From: JAJYQH01 sp036261615
GTDB lineage: Bacteria; Actinomycetota; Actinomycetes; Propionibacteriales; Propionibacteriaceae
Length of the DNA: 18,342 nucleotides
Direction: 5' to 3'
Assembly (NCBI GenBank): GCA_036261615.1
Contig: DATAKK010000083.1
Coordinates: forward strand, 1 to 18,342
Each line of letters begins with the position of its first letter. The first letter of the stretch is position 1. Shown one piece after another: positions 6,899 through 14,381 of this stretch. Below the pieces are notes generated by a model. The model was not told the origin of the DNA, did not search any database, and was given only the letters and a program-made list of their open reading frames with translations. The position numbers and the translations under genes are program-made.

Positions 6899-6924
6899 GG
6901 GCCGGGCGCCGCGGCGTCCGGCCC
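6899..6924 (+). terminator. Strong GC hairpin between araM and pfk, probable terminator
   Basis: The arms GGGCCGGGCGCC (6899-6910) and GGCGTCCGGCCC (6913-6924) pair over 12 bp with a single G-U wobble. The minimal loop is GC and would open to about 4 nt. The hairpin starts 17 nt after the araM stop and ends 8 nt before a CAGGAT box that probably serves pfk. There is no U-tract. It is the strongest intergenic hairpin I found in the window and plausibly insulates pfk from the HAD-araM operon. Confidence 0.55.
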
Positions 6925-6932
6925 GAGTGGGC

Positions 6933-6938
6933 CAGGAT
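6933..6938 (+). promoter_or_regulatory. Candidate -10 box (CAGGAT) for a leaderless pfk transcript
   Basis: CAGGAT ends 6 nt before the pfk ATG at 6945, so transcription would begin at about the A of ATG. There is no Shine-Dalgarno, as expected for a leaderless gene. The same hexamer occurs at 4575 before the HAD gene, also just downstream of a hairpin. Confidence 0.4.
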
Positions 6939-6944
6939 TGAGCC

Positions 6945-9206
6945 ATGACCGACGCGCTCCTCAGCGGCACGATGGCGGCGCAGCCCGCGCAGAAGCCCCG
7001 GATCGGCATCCTCACCTCCGGAGGCGACGCCCAGGGCATGAACGCCGCGGTCCGGGCCGTGGTGCGCTCGGCGATCAGCGCCGGCGCCGACGTCTTCGCG
7101 ATCTTCGAGGGCTACCAGGGAATGATCGAGGGCGACGACATGCCGGGCGGCGGCATCCGCCAGTTCGGCTGGGAGGACGTCGGCAGCATCCTGCACAAGG
7201 GCGGCACCCTCATCGGCACCTTCCGCAGCACGGACTTCCGGGAGCGGTCGGGCCGGCTGCGGGCAGCCCGCAACCTGGTCGCCCGGGGCATCGACCGGCT
7301 GGTCGTCATCGGCGGCGACGGGTCGCTGTCGGGGCTCGACCTGTTCCGCCGCGAGTGGCCCGACCTGCTAGCCGAGCTGGTCGCCTCCGGCGAGATCGGC
7401 CCCGACCAGGCGGCGGCGCATCCCACGCTGATGATCGCCGGGCTGGTCGGCAGCATCGACAACGACCTGGTCGGCAGCGACATGACGATCGGCGCCGACT
7501 CCGCGCTGCACCGCATCATCGACGCGATCGACGCGCTGGTCAGCACTGCGGCGTCCCACCAGCGCAGCTTCGTCGTCGAGGTGATGGGACGTCACTGCGG
7601 CTACCTCGCGCTCATGGCCGCGGTGGCCGGCGGCGCCGACTACGTGCTCATCCCCGAGAACCCGCCCGCCGAGGGCTGGGAGGACCGGATGTGCGCCGAG
7701 CTGCGGCGCGGGCGCAGTGCCGGACGCCGCGAGTCGATCGTCGTCGTCGCCGAGGGTGCCCAGGACGCCGCCGGCCACCCGATCAGCAGCGGCTACGTTC
7801 GCCAGGTGCTCGAGGAGCGGCTGCAGGAGGACGCCCGGGTCACCATCCTCGGGCACGTCCAGCGCGGTGGGGCGCCCAGCGCGTACGACCGGTGGGCGTC
7901 CACCTGGCTCGGCTACCGGGCGGTGAAGGAGGTGCTCGGCGCGACGTCCGACACGCCCGGTCACGTCATGGGCATCCGCGGCAACCGGGTGGTGCCGATC
8001 GACCTGGTCGAGGCGGTGCGCAAGACCCGGGAGGTGCCCGAGCGGATCGCCGCGGGCGACTACGAGGCGGCGATGGCGCTGCGCGGCGGGTCGTTCACCG
8101 AGATGAGCGGCATCTTCCGCGAGCTCGCCGAGCCCACCCGGGTCGACGTGGGGGAGGGCGCCCGGAGGATCGCGATCCTGCACGCCGGCGGCCTCGCGCC
8201 CGGCATGAACACCGCCGCCCGGGTCGCCGTGCGGCTGGGCATCAGCCGCGGCCACACCATGCTCGGCGTCCGCGACGGCTTCGTCGGCCTGCGCGACGGC
8301 AAGATCGACCAGCTCGACTGGGACGCCGTCGAGCACTGGACCGCGGACGGCGGCTCGGAGCTCGGCACCCGCCGGACGCTGCCGACCCTCGACCAGCTGT
8401 ACGCGATGAACAAGCAGATGGAGGACACGAAGGTCGAGGGGTTGCTCATCATCGGGGGCTTCAACGCCTACCTGGGCGCCGACATCCTGCGCCAGGAGCA
8501 GGAGCGCTACCCGGCCTTCCGGATCCCGATCGTGTGCGTGCCGGCGTCCATCGACAACAACCTGCCCGGCTCCGAGCTGGCGATCGGCGCCGACACCGCG
8601 CTCAACGTCATCGTCGAGGCGATCGACCGGCTCAAGCTGTCCGGCTCGGCGAGCACCCGCTCGTTCGTCGTCGAGACCATGGGCCGCTACTGCGGCTACC
8701 TCGCGATGATGGGCGGCCTCGCCGGCGGCGCCGAGCGGGTCTACCTCAACGAGACCGGCATCACCCTCGAGGAGCTCTACCACGACGTCGAGTGGCTGCG
8801 GGACTCGTTCAAGGCCGGCCGCAAGCTGTTCCTCGCCGTGCGCAACGAGGAGGCGAGCGAGCACTACACCACCGACTTCCTCGGCCGGCTGCTCGAGGAG
8901 GAGAGCCACGGGCTCTACGACGTGCGCACGACGATCCTCGGCCACATCCAGCAGGGCGGCGCCCCGAGCCCGTTCGACCGGCTGCTCGCGACCCGGCTGG
9001 TGTCGCGGGCGCTCGACCTGCTCGACGAAGAGTTCGCCGCCGGCACGTGGGACGCCTGGCACCTCGGACTCGTGGAGTCGAAGATCGAGCACTTCCCGCT
9101 CGCGCACATGGCCGAGATGATCGACATGACCCACCGGCGGCCGAAGAAGCAGTGGTGGATGGCGCTGCAGGACGTGCTCAGGGCGGTGGCCGACCAGGGA
9201 CGGTGA
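6945..9206 (+). CDS. pfk: Tandem-domain 6-phosphofructokinase, eukaryotic PFK-1-like
   Basis: The product (753 aa) has two PFK domains joined at about residue 400. Bacterial PFKs usually have one domain of about 320-340 aa. The N-half looks catalytic and ATP-dependent: LTSGGDAQGMNAAVRAVVR at 23-41, GGDGS at 123-127 (the Gly favours ATP over pyrophosphate), SIDND with catalytic D172, MGRHCGY at 214-220, and GHVQRGG. The C-half has AGGLAPGMN, GGFNA at 504-508 in place of GGDGS, SIDNN at 535-539, MGRYCGY at 579-585 and GHIQQGG. It has lost the ATP-binding loop and probably binds an effector, as in animal PFK-1. The N-half closely resembles vertebrate PFK from memory. The start at 6945 is leaderless by position; ATG 6972 is the alternative. 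The enzyme phosphorylates fructose-6-phosphate in the cytosol. The gene stands after the HAD-araM pair and converges on the Tad operon. Confidence 0.95.
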   Translation: MTDALLSGTMAAQPAQKPRIGILTSGGDAQGMNAAVRAVVRSAISAGADVFAIFEGYQGMIEGDDMPGGGIRQFGWEDVGSILHKGGTLIGTFRSTDFRERSGRLRAARNLVARGIDRLVVIGGDGSLSGLDLFRREWPDLLAELVASGEIGPDQAAAHPTLMIAGLVGSIDNDLVGSDMTIGADSALHRIIDAIDALVSTAASHQRSFVVEVMGRHCGYLALMAAVAGGADYVLIPENPPAEGWEDRMCAELRRGRSAGRRESIVVVAEGAQDAAGHPISSGYVRQVLEERLQEDARVTILGHVQRGGAPSAYDRWASTWLGYRAVKEVLGATSDTPGHVMGIRGNRVVPIDLVEAVRKTREVPERIAAGDYEAAMALRGGSFTEMSGIFRELAEPTRVDVGEGARRIAILHAGGLAPGMNTAARVAVRLGISRGHTMLGVRDGFVGLRDGKIDQLDWDAVEHWTADGGSELGTRRTLPTLDQLYAMNKQMEDTKVEGLLIIGGFNAYLGADILRQEQERYPAFRIPIVCVPASIDNNLPGSELAIGADTALNVIVEAIDRLKLSGSASTRSFVVETMGRYCGYLAMMGGLAGGAERVYLNETGITLEELYHDVEWLRDSFKAGRKLFLAVRNEEASEHYTTDFLGRLLEEESHGLYDVRTTILGHIQQGGAPSPFDRLLATRLVSRALDLLDEEFAAGTWDAWHLGLVESKIEHFPLAHMAEMIDMTHRRPKKQWWMALQDVLRAVADQGR

Positions 9207-9259
9207 GGAGCCGCGCCTCGACGCGGGCCTTCCTGGGGGCCGGGGGCCGCTCGAGTCCG

Positions 9260-12200
9260 TCACGCCCGCCGTGCGCGGGCCCGTCCCTCCATCGCCTCCT
9301 GCAGCACGGTGACCGTTTCGTCGGAGAGGTCGACGCCGAGCAGGCGGGCCTGACGGGTGATGTGCAACACCAGTCGCTCGACCTCGGCGCGGTTCCCGGC
9401 CAGGTGCTCGGTGCGTACCCGGAGGGCCATGAGCAGTTCGTCCTCGGGTGCGGCGGTGAGCGAACGGGCGGCCGCCCACCGGGCCAGATCGAGGTCGTTG
9501 ACCTCGAGGGCTCGCCCGGCCAGCACCGCCCCGATGTCACGGATCGTCGACGACATCTCGATCCGCAGCTCCTCGGCCCAGTGCCACTGGCCGGGAGCGG
9601 CGTCCGCGAGTGGTGCGCCCCGGACGAGCTCGAGCGCTTCGACGAGGGCGTCGCTCGCCGCCTGCTTCACGCCGGCCGAGATCAGCAGCCGTAGCTGCTC
9701 CCAATCGGTCGTGATGCCGGGGTGCAGGCGGATGTGGCCGGAGTACGCGTCCGGAAGGTACTCGTCGCCGGCGTCGTCGGCCCCCAACCAGGTGCGCAGC
9801 CGCGACATGTTCGAGCGCCTCGTACCCTCCGCGACGAGGAGCGAGCGGGTCATGGCGACGGCGGTGCGGCCGGGATGCTCGAGGATCCACGCGCAGTACT
9901 CCTCGCACTGCTTGACGGCCCGGGTCGGGCGTGGACCTCGGGCTCCGATGAGCTCCACCTCCCCCAGAAGCAGCAGCACCGGGTGGGCGGCGGTGGCGAG
10001 AAACTCGGGCACTGGTGGCACGGCGTCCTCCAGATCGGTCGTGGCCGGGCGGCGGGCGAGTGGCAGGCGACCGGTCGCCGGCCGGCCCTGCGATGACGGG
10101 TCGCGGAGTGGGAGCGCTGTGAGCGTTCCGAGCTGCGGCGCACCGGCGGCGCGCAACGGGTCCGCGTGTGACTGGGCGTCCGCCTCTGGGGTCGGGTCGA
10201 CGTCGGGTGCCCACCAGGGAGCGGGTTCGGTGTCGGTGCGGGTGGCCGTGTCGAACAGCTCGACCAGGGCGTGGCGGGCCGGCTCGCTCACGAGGTTGGG
10301 CACGAACTCCCCGGCCAGCCCGCTGAGGCGCGCACGCTCCTCGCTGACGACCGTCACGGTGGGGGAGGAGCCGCTCGCGCTGCTGGGGGATTCGATCTCA
10401 CCGCACAGCCAGACGACCGCGACGTGACAGGGACCCGCGAGGCGCGGCTCGAACCGGTCGACGACTGCCTGCCGGTCGGCGGTCGGGAGCCCGGTGAGGT
10501 CGACGATGACCACGATCCCCGCCGATTCCCCGTCGGTCTCGTCGCCCACAGTGGTGAGGAGACGGTCCAGTCGTGACAGTCCCTCGTCCAGCCGGTGGAT
10601 CACCTCGATGCTCGGGTCGTCGAGCCCCGCCAGCCAGCCCAGGGCCGAGCCCACGACCACGACCGCGACGCCCTCCGACCAGGGAGCGCACGCGAGGCTC
10701 GTGCCGATACCGCCCCCGGCCGCGAGCACGAGGTCGGGCGGTCCCGCCACTCGGAGGCGTCCGACGTCGCCGAGTGTGACGGTGACGGACTCGGCGCATG
10801 TGCCCCCCTCGTGGCGTTCGCCGACCACTACGGTCGTCGGTTGCACCGCTGTCGGGCCTTCCGGAGCCTGGACGGCGAGCTGCGACAGGGCCTGGTGGAA
10901 GCGGCGGGCCGGGGGATCGGCCGGGCGGAACCGGCGTCCGAGCGGCCGGCCCCACAGCTGGCCGCGGCGCCGACGGGCGAGGCCCAGGCCGACGCCCGCG
11001 AGCACCGCCGCCGCCAGACCGCCCACGACGCCGTGCGCGTCGTGAGAGCGGTCGGCGCCGGAGGCCCTCTCGACGGGGGCGCCGCGCTCGGCCGAGGAAC
11101 CGGAGGTGGCGCGCTCCTCTCCCTGCCACCGGCCCTGGGACTCGGAGTCGGCCGGCAGGGATGCCTCCTCGACGCGGGGGCCCGCATCCCGAGCGGTTGT
11201 GCCGGTCGACCTGAGGATGTCGTCGGGGACGGCGGGGTCGGCGGTCTCCTCGGCTGCCTGGGGGTCGCGGTGGCGTGGGGAGGCGTGGCCATCCGAGGGA
11301 AGGGACGAGGGTGCGGCACCTGGGACGATGCGGGGCGGCAGGTGCAGCACCCAGCCGGGCTCGAGGTGATCGGGGTCGAGGATGAGCGTCGGGTTCGCCC
11401 GCTGCAGCGCCGGCCAGTGGGCCGCGGCTCCGAGGTGTCGGGCCGCCAGCCCGGCGAGCGTATCGCCGCTGTGCACCACGATCGTGCGCTCGGAGCTGTC
11501 GATCTCCCCCTGGCCGGTGAGCCGGGAGACCTCGGCCTGGCTCAGCGTGGGCACGACCAGGACGGTGCCGGGAAGCAGCGGTTGCTCGGGGTCGAGCTGG
11601 TTCGCGGTGGCCAGGGTCCGCCATCGGAGCCCGTCGTCGAAGAGGGTCACCGCGAGCGTCCAGAGGTCGTCGCCCGGCTGAACGATGTAGCTGCCGGGCC
11701 GGGCCTCTGCCGTCCGGACGCCCGACGCAGGGGCGGCCGCCGCGGCGACCGCCCGATCGTCGGCCCGCGGATCGCGCGTGCTCGGGGGTGCGGGGAAACT
11801 GGCCCGGGGAGTCGAGTGGGTGGCCGGACTCGTCATCGACGCGCCGGCCGGCGTGGACGTGGCCATGCTGGTGGGTGGGGAGGGGCTGGTGCCGCCCGAC
11901 GGGACGTGGGCGACCGGTGAGCGCAGCGTCTGGGCGAGCACGAGGCCCGCCAGCGCTGCGACGAGCGCACCAGCGATCGGCCTCGTCCAGCGCGAGCCGG
12001 GCACCGGAATGACCACGCGCTGCCGGGTCACCACGGTGACCGCCTCGGACGCGACGGTGAGAGCGATGTGCGCCCAGGCGAGCCAGCCCACGAGCGACAG
12101 GGTCACGAGCAACAGGTCGCCGTTGTCGGGCTGGTGGAGCAGGTCGCGCCAGGGGATGCGGGACACGGCGCCGAGCCCTCCCCACCGGAGCAGCAGCCAG

Positions 12201-12265
12201 GGGGTGCCGGCGAGGACGAGGACGAGGACGAGGAAGGCGCCCGCGGCGCGCAGTGCCCGGATCAT
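9260..12265 (-). CDS. Transmembrane protein with two LysM domains and a C-terminal BTAD/SARP-like region
   Basis: This large protein (1001 aa) closes the Tad operon. Membrane helices lie at about 8-27, 51-72 and 96-112. A Pro/Ser/Thr-rich linker follows, then LysM1 at 191-240 (YIVQPGDDLWTLA...) and LysM2 at 261-310 (TIVVHSGDTLAGLA...). A charged linker leads to a fourth helix at about 412-430, ended by RRRR. Residues 440-760 are a poorly recognised middle region with several hydrophobic beta strands. Residues 765-845 look like a winged helix (GEVELIGARGPRPTRAVKQCEEYCAWI... then RSNMSRLRTWLG), and 850-990 are helical, as in bacterial transcriptional activator (BTAD) domains. The LysM domains would bind peptidoglycan outside and the BTAD part would face the cytoplasm. 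The start is an ATGA overlap with the TadE-like gene. The role is unknown; a cell-wall-sensing regulator or pilus-anchoring protein is inference. Confidence 0.85.
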   Translation of the reverse strand: MIRALRAAGAFLVLVLVLAGTPWLLLRWGGLGAVSRIPWRDLLHQPDNGDLLLVTLSLVGWLAWAHIALTVASEAVTVVTRQRVVIPVPGSRWTRPIAGALVAALAGLVLAQTLRSPVAHVPSGGTSPSPPTSMATSTPAGASMTSPATHSTPRASFPAPPSTRDPRADDRAVAAAAAPASGVRTAEARPGSYIVQPGDDLWTLAVTLFDDGLRWRTLATANQLDPEQPLLPGTVLVVPTLSQAEVSRLTGQGEIDSSERTIVVHSGDTLAGLAARHLGAAAHWPALQRANPTLILDPDHLEPGWVLHLPPRIVPGAAPSSLPSDGHASPRHRDPQAAEETADPAVPDDILRSTGTTARDAGPRVEEASLPADSESQGRWQGEERATSGSSAERGAPVERASGADRSHDAHGVVGGLAAAVLAGVGLGLARRRRGQLWGRPLGRRFRPADPPARRFHQALSQLAVQAPEGPTAVQPTTVVVGERHEGGTCAESVTVTLGDVGRLRVAGPPDLVLAAGGGIGTSLACAPWSEGVAVVVVGSALGWLAGLDDPSIEVIHRLDEGLSRLDRLLTTVGDETDGESAGIVVIVDLTGLPTADRQAVVDRFEPRLAGPCHVAVVWLCGEIESPSSASGSSPTVTVVSEERARLSGLAGEFVPNLVSEPARHALVELFDTATRTDTEPAPWWAPDVDPTPEADAQSHADPLRAAGAPQLGTLTALPLRDPSSQGRPATGRLPLARRPATTDLEDAVPPVPEFLATAAHPVLLLLGEVELIGARGPRPTRAVKQCEEYCAWILEHPGRTAVAMTRSLLVAEGTRRSNMSRLRTWLGADDAGDEYLPDAYSGHIRLHPGITTDWEQLRLLISAGVKQAASDALVEALELVRGAPLADAAPGQWHWAEELRIEMSSTIRDIGAVLAGRALEVNDLDLARWAAARSLTAAPEDELLMALRVRTEHLAGNRAEVERLVLHITRQARLLGVDLSDETVTVLQEAMEGRARARRA

Positions 12266-12729
12266 GGCCGCCGCTCCCGGAAGCTGTCGACCGGTTCACT
12301 GGCCGAGCGGGTGACCGACAGTGATCCGGGAGCACCGGGCACGACGAGGTCGGTCATCGAGACGACGCAGGTGACGCTCACCCGCACCGTGCCGGCCCGG
12401 CCCGCGGGGGTGGCCAGGCCGGAGGTGTCGGAGGTGACCGACGAGGTGGCGCAGTGGACGCCGAGCGTGCCCAGATCGGCCAGGGCCAGGCGGCGCGCGG
12501 CGTCGGCCGCTGCGTCGGGGGTGGGTGCGAGGGACGCGGCGCGGGCCGCGGCGCCTGCCGCCGACTGCACTGCCGCTCGTGCCTCCCAGAACCGGTAGCC
12601 GAAGACGAGCAGGCCGACCACCATCATGAGCGCGGGGGTGATCAGCGCGAGTTCTACCGCAACAGCGCCGGCGTCCGGTGCCCGACGGATCGGACCGGTT
12701 CTCATTCGACGAAGCCATGTGCCGGTCAT
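12262..12729 (-). CDS. tadE: TadE-like minor pilin / pilus assembly protein
   Basis: The product (155 aa) has a short basic leader, then the TadE signature DAGAVAVELALITPALMM at about 19-36 with the conserved Glu at +5 from Gly, and one membrane helix. An extracytoplasmic domain of about 100 residues follows, containing two cysteines. TadE-type proteins are processed pseudopilins needed for Flp pilus assembly. The start at 12729 is one base after the stop of the upstream gene (TGACATG), and the stop overlaps the start of the LysM-BTAD gene by 4 nt, so translation is probably coupled in both directions. The Glu+5 context fits prepilin-peptidase cleavage after Gly, but no such peptidase is encoded in the window. 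Confidence 0.85.
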   Translation of the reverse strand: MTGTWLRRMRTGPIRRAPDAGAVAVELALITPALMMVVGLLVFGYRFWEARAAVQSAAGAAARAASLAPTPDAAADAARRLALADLGTLGVHCATSSVTSDTSGLATPAGRAGTVRVSVTCVVSMTDLVVPGAPGSLSVTRSASEPVDSFRERRP

Positions 12730-12730
12730 G

Positions 12731-13105
12731 TCAGGGCTCTCGGGGAACGGTGGCCGTGGCGCTCACCTGCCGCGGGCCGAAGCCGACGAGGACGGGTACC
12801 GGACTGATCACGGTGACGGTGACGAGGGTCGGTTCCAGCGAACTGGTGACGGAGATCGAGGTGAGGCCCGACTGCGAGGCGACGCTGCGGGCCGCCTCGA
12901 CGGCGGAGTCCCCGGGCGCGTCGAGGAGGGCGCGGGCCTCGGCCGCGGCGAGTGCCGCGTTGGCCACCACCGAGCGCGTGTGGAGGACGATCGCCGTCTG
13001 AACGGCCGCGATGACGAGCAGCACCGTGGTCGTGGCGAGCAGCGTCCATTGCACCGATTCGCTGAGCCCGCGATCGGTGCGGCGGGGGAGCTGGTGCCGC
13101 GGCAT
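12731..13105 (-). CDS. Second TadE/TadF-like pseudopilin
   Basis: The product (124 aa) starts MPRHQLPRRTDRGLSESVQW, with a single N-terminal membrane helix (TLLATTTVLLVIAAVQTAIV, about 21-40) followed by a small domain of about 80 residues. This is the architecture of TadE/TadF minor pilins. The context RGLSES lacks the usual Glu at +5 and has Glu at +3 instead, unlike the neighbouring TadE. A longer in-frame reading exists upstream, but residues before 13105 are Pro/His/Arg-rich shadow of the flp gene, so I chose the ATG at 13105. It lies 5 nt after the flp stop. No clear Shine-Dalgarno is seen, so translation is probably coupled to flp. The family assignment rests on position and shape more than on a firm motif. 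Confidence 0.75.
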   Translation of the reverse strand: MPRHQLPRRTDRGLSESVQWTLLATTTVLLVIAAVQTAIVLHTRSVVANAALAAAEARALLDAPGDSAVEAARSVASQSGLTSISVTSSLEPTLVTVTVISPVPVLVGFGPRQVSATATVPREP

Positions 13106-13110
13106 GGGGA

Positions 13111-13302
13111 TCAGTTGGGCAGGTGCTTGGTGACGTAGGCGGTGATCGCACTGATGACGATGAGAGCGATGGTCACCGCCCCCGCCAGCAGGATCGCGTT
13201 CTCGGTGGACTGGGAGAGTCCCCGTTCGCGGGAGGTGCGGACGGGGTGCGGGGTGAGCGCGTGGCGCAGGCGGATCGCCTGGGTGGTGAGGTGGTCGAGC
13301 AT
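13111..13302 (-). CDS. flp: Small Flp-type pilin
   Basis: The product is only 63 aa: a 28-residue basic leader (MLDHLTTQAIRLRHALTPHP...), then ERGLSQSTENAILLAGAV and a single hydrophobic helix ending AYVTKHLPN. Size, position after tadC and before the TadE-like genes, and the Glu at the start of the helix all fit the major Flp pilin of a Tad system. The usual Gly-X4-Glu-Tyr is altered: Glu is at +6 from Gly and is followed by Asn. The start at 13302 has a very strong Shine-Dalgarno (GAGGAAGGAA) about 7 nt upstream, the best in the operon and fitting for an abundant pilin. The 169-nt gap before it holds a hairpin and three GTCCACA-type heptamers. It could also be a small membrane protein that does not form fibres. 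Confidence 0.75.
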   Translation of the reverse strand: MLDHLTTQAIRLRHALTPHPVRTSRERGLSQSTENAILLAGAVTIALIVISAITAYVTKHLPN

Positions 13303-13345
13303 CTCTGGTTCCTTCCTCGAGGTTGGGCTGCGGTGTGGGTGGTGA

Positions 13346-13365
13346 CCTTCGGCCGGGGCCGGAGG
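13346..13365 (-). other. GC hairpin in the flp leader
   Basis: CCTCCGGCC and GGCCGAAGG on the minus strand form an imperfect stem with one C-A mismatch and a tiny CC loop, about 44 nt upstream of the flp start codon and just before its Shine-Dalgarno region. In an mRNA carrying tadC and flp it could stop 3' decay or mark a processed 5' end, raising pilin output. In a transcript starting in the gap it could act as an attenuator. This is structure by eye only. Confidence 0.35.
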
Positions 13366-13391
13366 ACGGATCGTCGATGTCGTCTGGACTG

Positions 13392-13457
13392 TGTGGACGC
13401 CGCCGGCGTGCGGCTCGCGTGTCCACAGGCGGGGGCCGGGAACGCCACTCGTCCACA
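13392..13457. promoter_or_regulatory. Three GTCCACA-type heptamers in the tadC-flp gap
   Basis: TGTGGAC lies at 13392-13398 and GTCCACA at 13421-13427 and 13451-13457. Centre-to-centre spacings are 29 and 30 bp. The whole cluster is in the only real non-coding gap of the Tad operon, 90-155 nt upstream of the flp start. With the two preceding bases the third is TCGTCCACA, which fits the actinobacterial DnaA-box consensus. Its position would also suit an operator for flp. Confidence 0.5.
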
Positions 13458-13471
13458 AGCAACCGGTGGTG

Positions 13472-14380
13472 TCAGCCGGTGCCGCCGAGCTTGAGCAACG
13501 GTGGCGCGATGAGAAGGACGCCGAGGACGAGGCTCGGGATGACCATCCAGACCGTCATCGATTCGGCCGCCCGCTGGGCCCGTGTCTTCTCCCGCAAAAG
13601 GTCGGCACCGCGCAGTTCCTTCACCCGGGCGCGGAGGCTCCCGGCGAGGGCCGCGCCCTGCTCGTCGAGTTGCAGGACGTCGCACAGGTCGGAGATCTCG
13701 GGGAGGGAGAGCTCGTCGGCGAGGGCCCGAAGGTCCGACCACGGAGCGCGTTGCTCGAGGCGTGCCCTGTCGGCGGCCTCGCGGATCCGCCGGAAGACGA
13801 GCGCGTCGCTGAGCCCCGCGGCCGACTCCAGCGCGCCGATGGCCGACTGGTTCGCGAGCCGTTCGAGGGTGACCAGGTCGAAGAGGGTGAGGATGGCGTG
13901 CCGGGCCTGTTCGTGCGTCTCGTGTTCTCCCCGGCGGAGCCGCAGCGTCGGCCACAGGTAGCCGGCTGCGGCGAGCACCAGCGAGGCGCCGACCGGGACC
14001 ATCGCGAGTCGAACCCCCAGCAGGGAGGCGGCCGCGGCCGCGAGCTGAGGGGCGGCGGCCCCCGCGACCGCGAGGATGAGCTTCTCGGCGAGGAACTCGC
14101 CGACGCTGCGCCCGCTGAGCTGCAGCCGCCGCCAGGTTCGGTCCGAGACCGGCAGGTGGGCGTGCGTGTAGGCCCAGCGCCCGAGCCGGGCGTCCCACTC
14201 GTCGCTCCCCCCGAGATCCGGGGCCCCCACCTGCCGGGCCGGGGCGGCGTCCAGCGCGCGCAGGGCGTCGGACAGGCGGGGAGTGCGACGGGCGCTCCCG
14301 ACGACGACGAGGGTGAGGCCAGCGACCGCGGCCATGCCGCTGAGGACGGCCCACGTGAGCAGATCGAGGGACGCCGGCAT
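13472..14380 (-). CDS. tadC: Tad pilus inner-membrane platform protein TadC (GspF domain)
   Basis: The product (302 aa) has an N-terminal membrane helix (about 8-28), a soluble stretch, a hydrophobic pair at about 100-145, then a GspF-type helical domain at about 158-270 (HAILTLFDLVTLERLANQSAIGALESAAG, with the typical LDEQGAALAGSLRARVKELR at 238-257) and a C-terminal membrane helix at 277-297. TadB and TadC form the membrane platform that couples the TadA motor to pilin extrusion. The start at 14380 lies one base after the tadB stop (TGACATG). An upstream in-frame extension exists, but it overlaps tadB and is proline-rich. flp follows after a 169-nt gap. Confidence 0.9.
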   Translation of the reverse strand: MPASLDLLTWAVLSGMAAVAGLTLVVVGSARRTPRLSDALRALDAAPARQVGAPDLGGSDEWDARLGRWAYTHAHLPVSDRTWRRLQLSGRSVGEFLAEKLILAVAGAAAPQLAAAAASLLGVRLAMVPVGASLVLAAAGYLWPTLRLRRGEHETHEQARHAILTLFDLVTLERLANQSAIGALESAAGLSDALVFRRIREAADRARLEQRAPWSDLRALADELSLPEISDLCDVLQLDEQGAALAGSLRARVKELRGADLLREKTRAQRAAESMTVWMVIPSLVLGVLLIAPPLLKLGGTG

Positions 14381-14381
14381 G

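Noticed and set aside
4911..6941. 676-aa plus-strand frame over the HAD and araM genes
   Set aside because: Arg/Pro/Ala-rich shadow; the HAD and G1PDH frames carry all family motifs.
9211..9226. Short 5-bp hairpin just after the pfk stop
   Set aside because: Too weak in DNA of this GC content to call a terminator.
9264..9280. Hairpin (GCCCGC-CGTGC-GCGGGC) at the convergent end of pfk and the LysM-BTAD gene
   Set aside because: Only 6 bp, inside coding sequence for an Arg/Ala tail, and without a U-tract. A terminator here is possible but not supported.
7368..9479. 703-aa minus-strand frame over pfk
   Set aside because: No recognisable motifs, low-complexity Ala/Arg/Val/Glu; the PFK frame has every catalytic motif.
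10398..12335. 645-aa minus-strand frame overlapping the LysM-BTAD gene
   Set aside because: Arg/Pro/Gly-rich throughout. The alternative frame has membrane helices, two LysM domains and the operon-coupled start.
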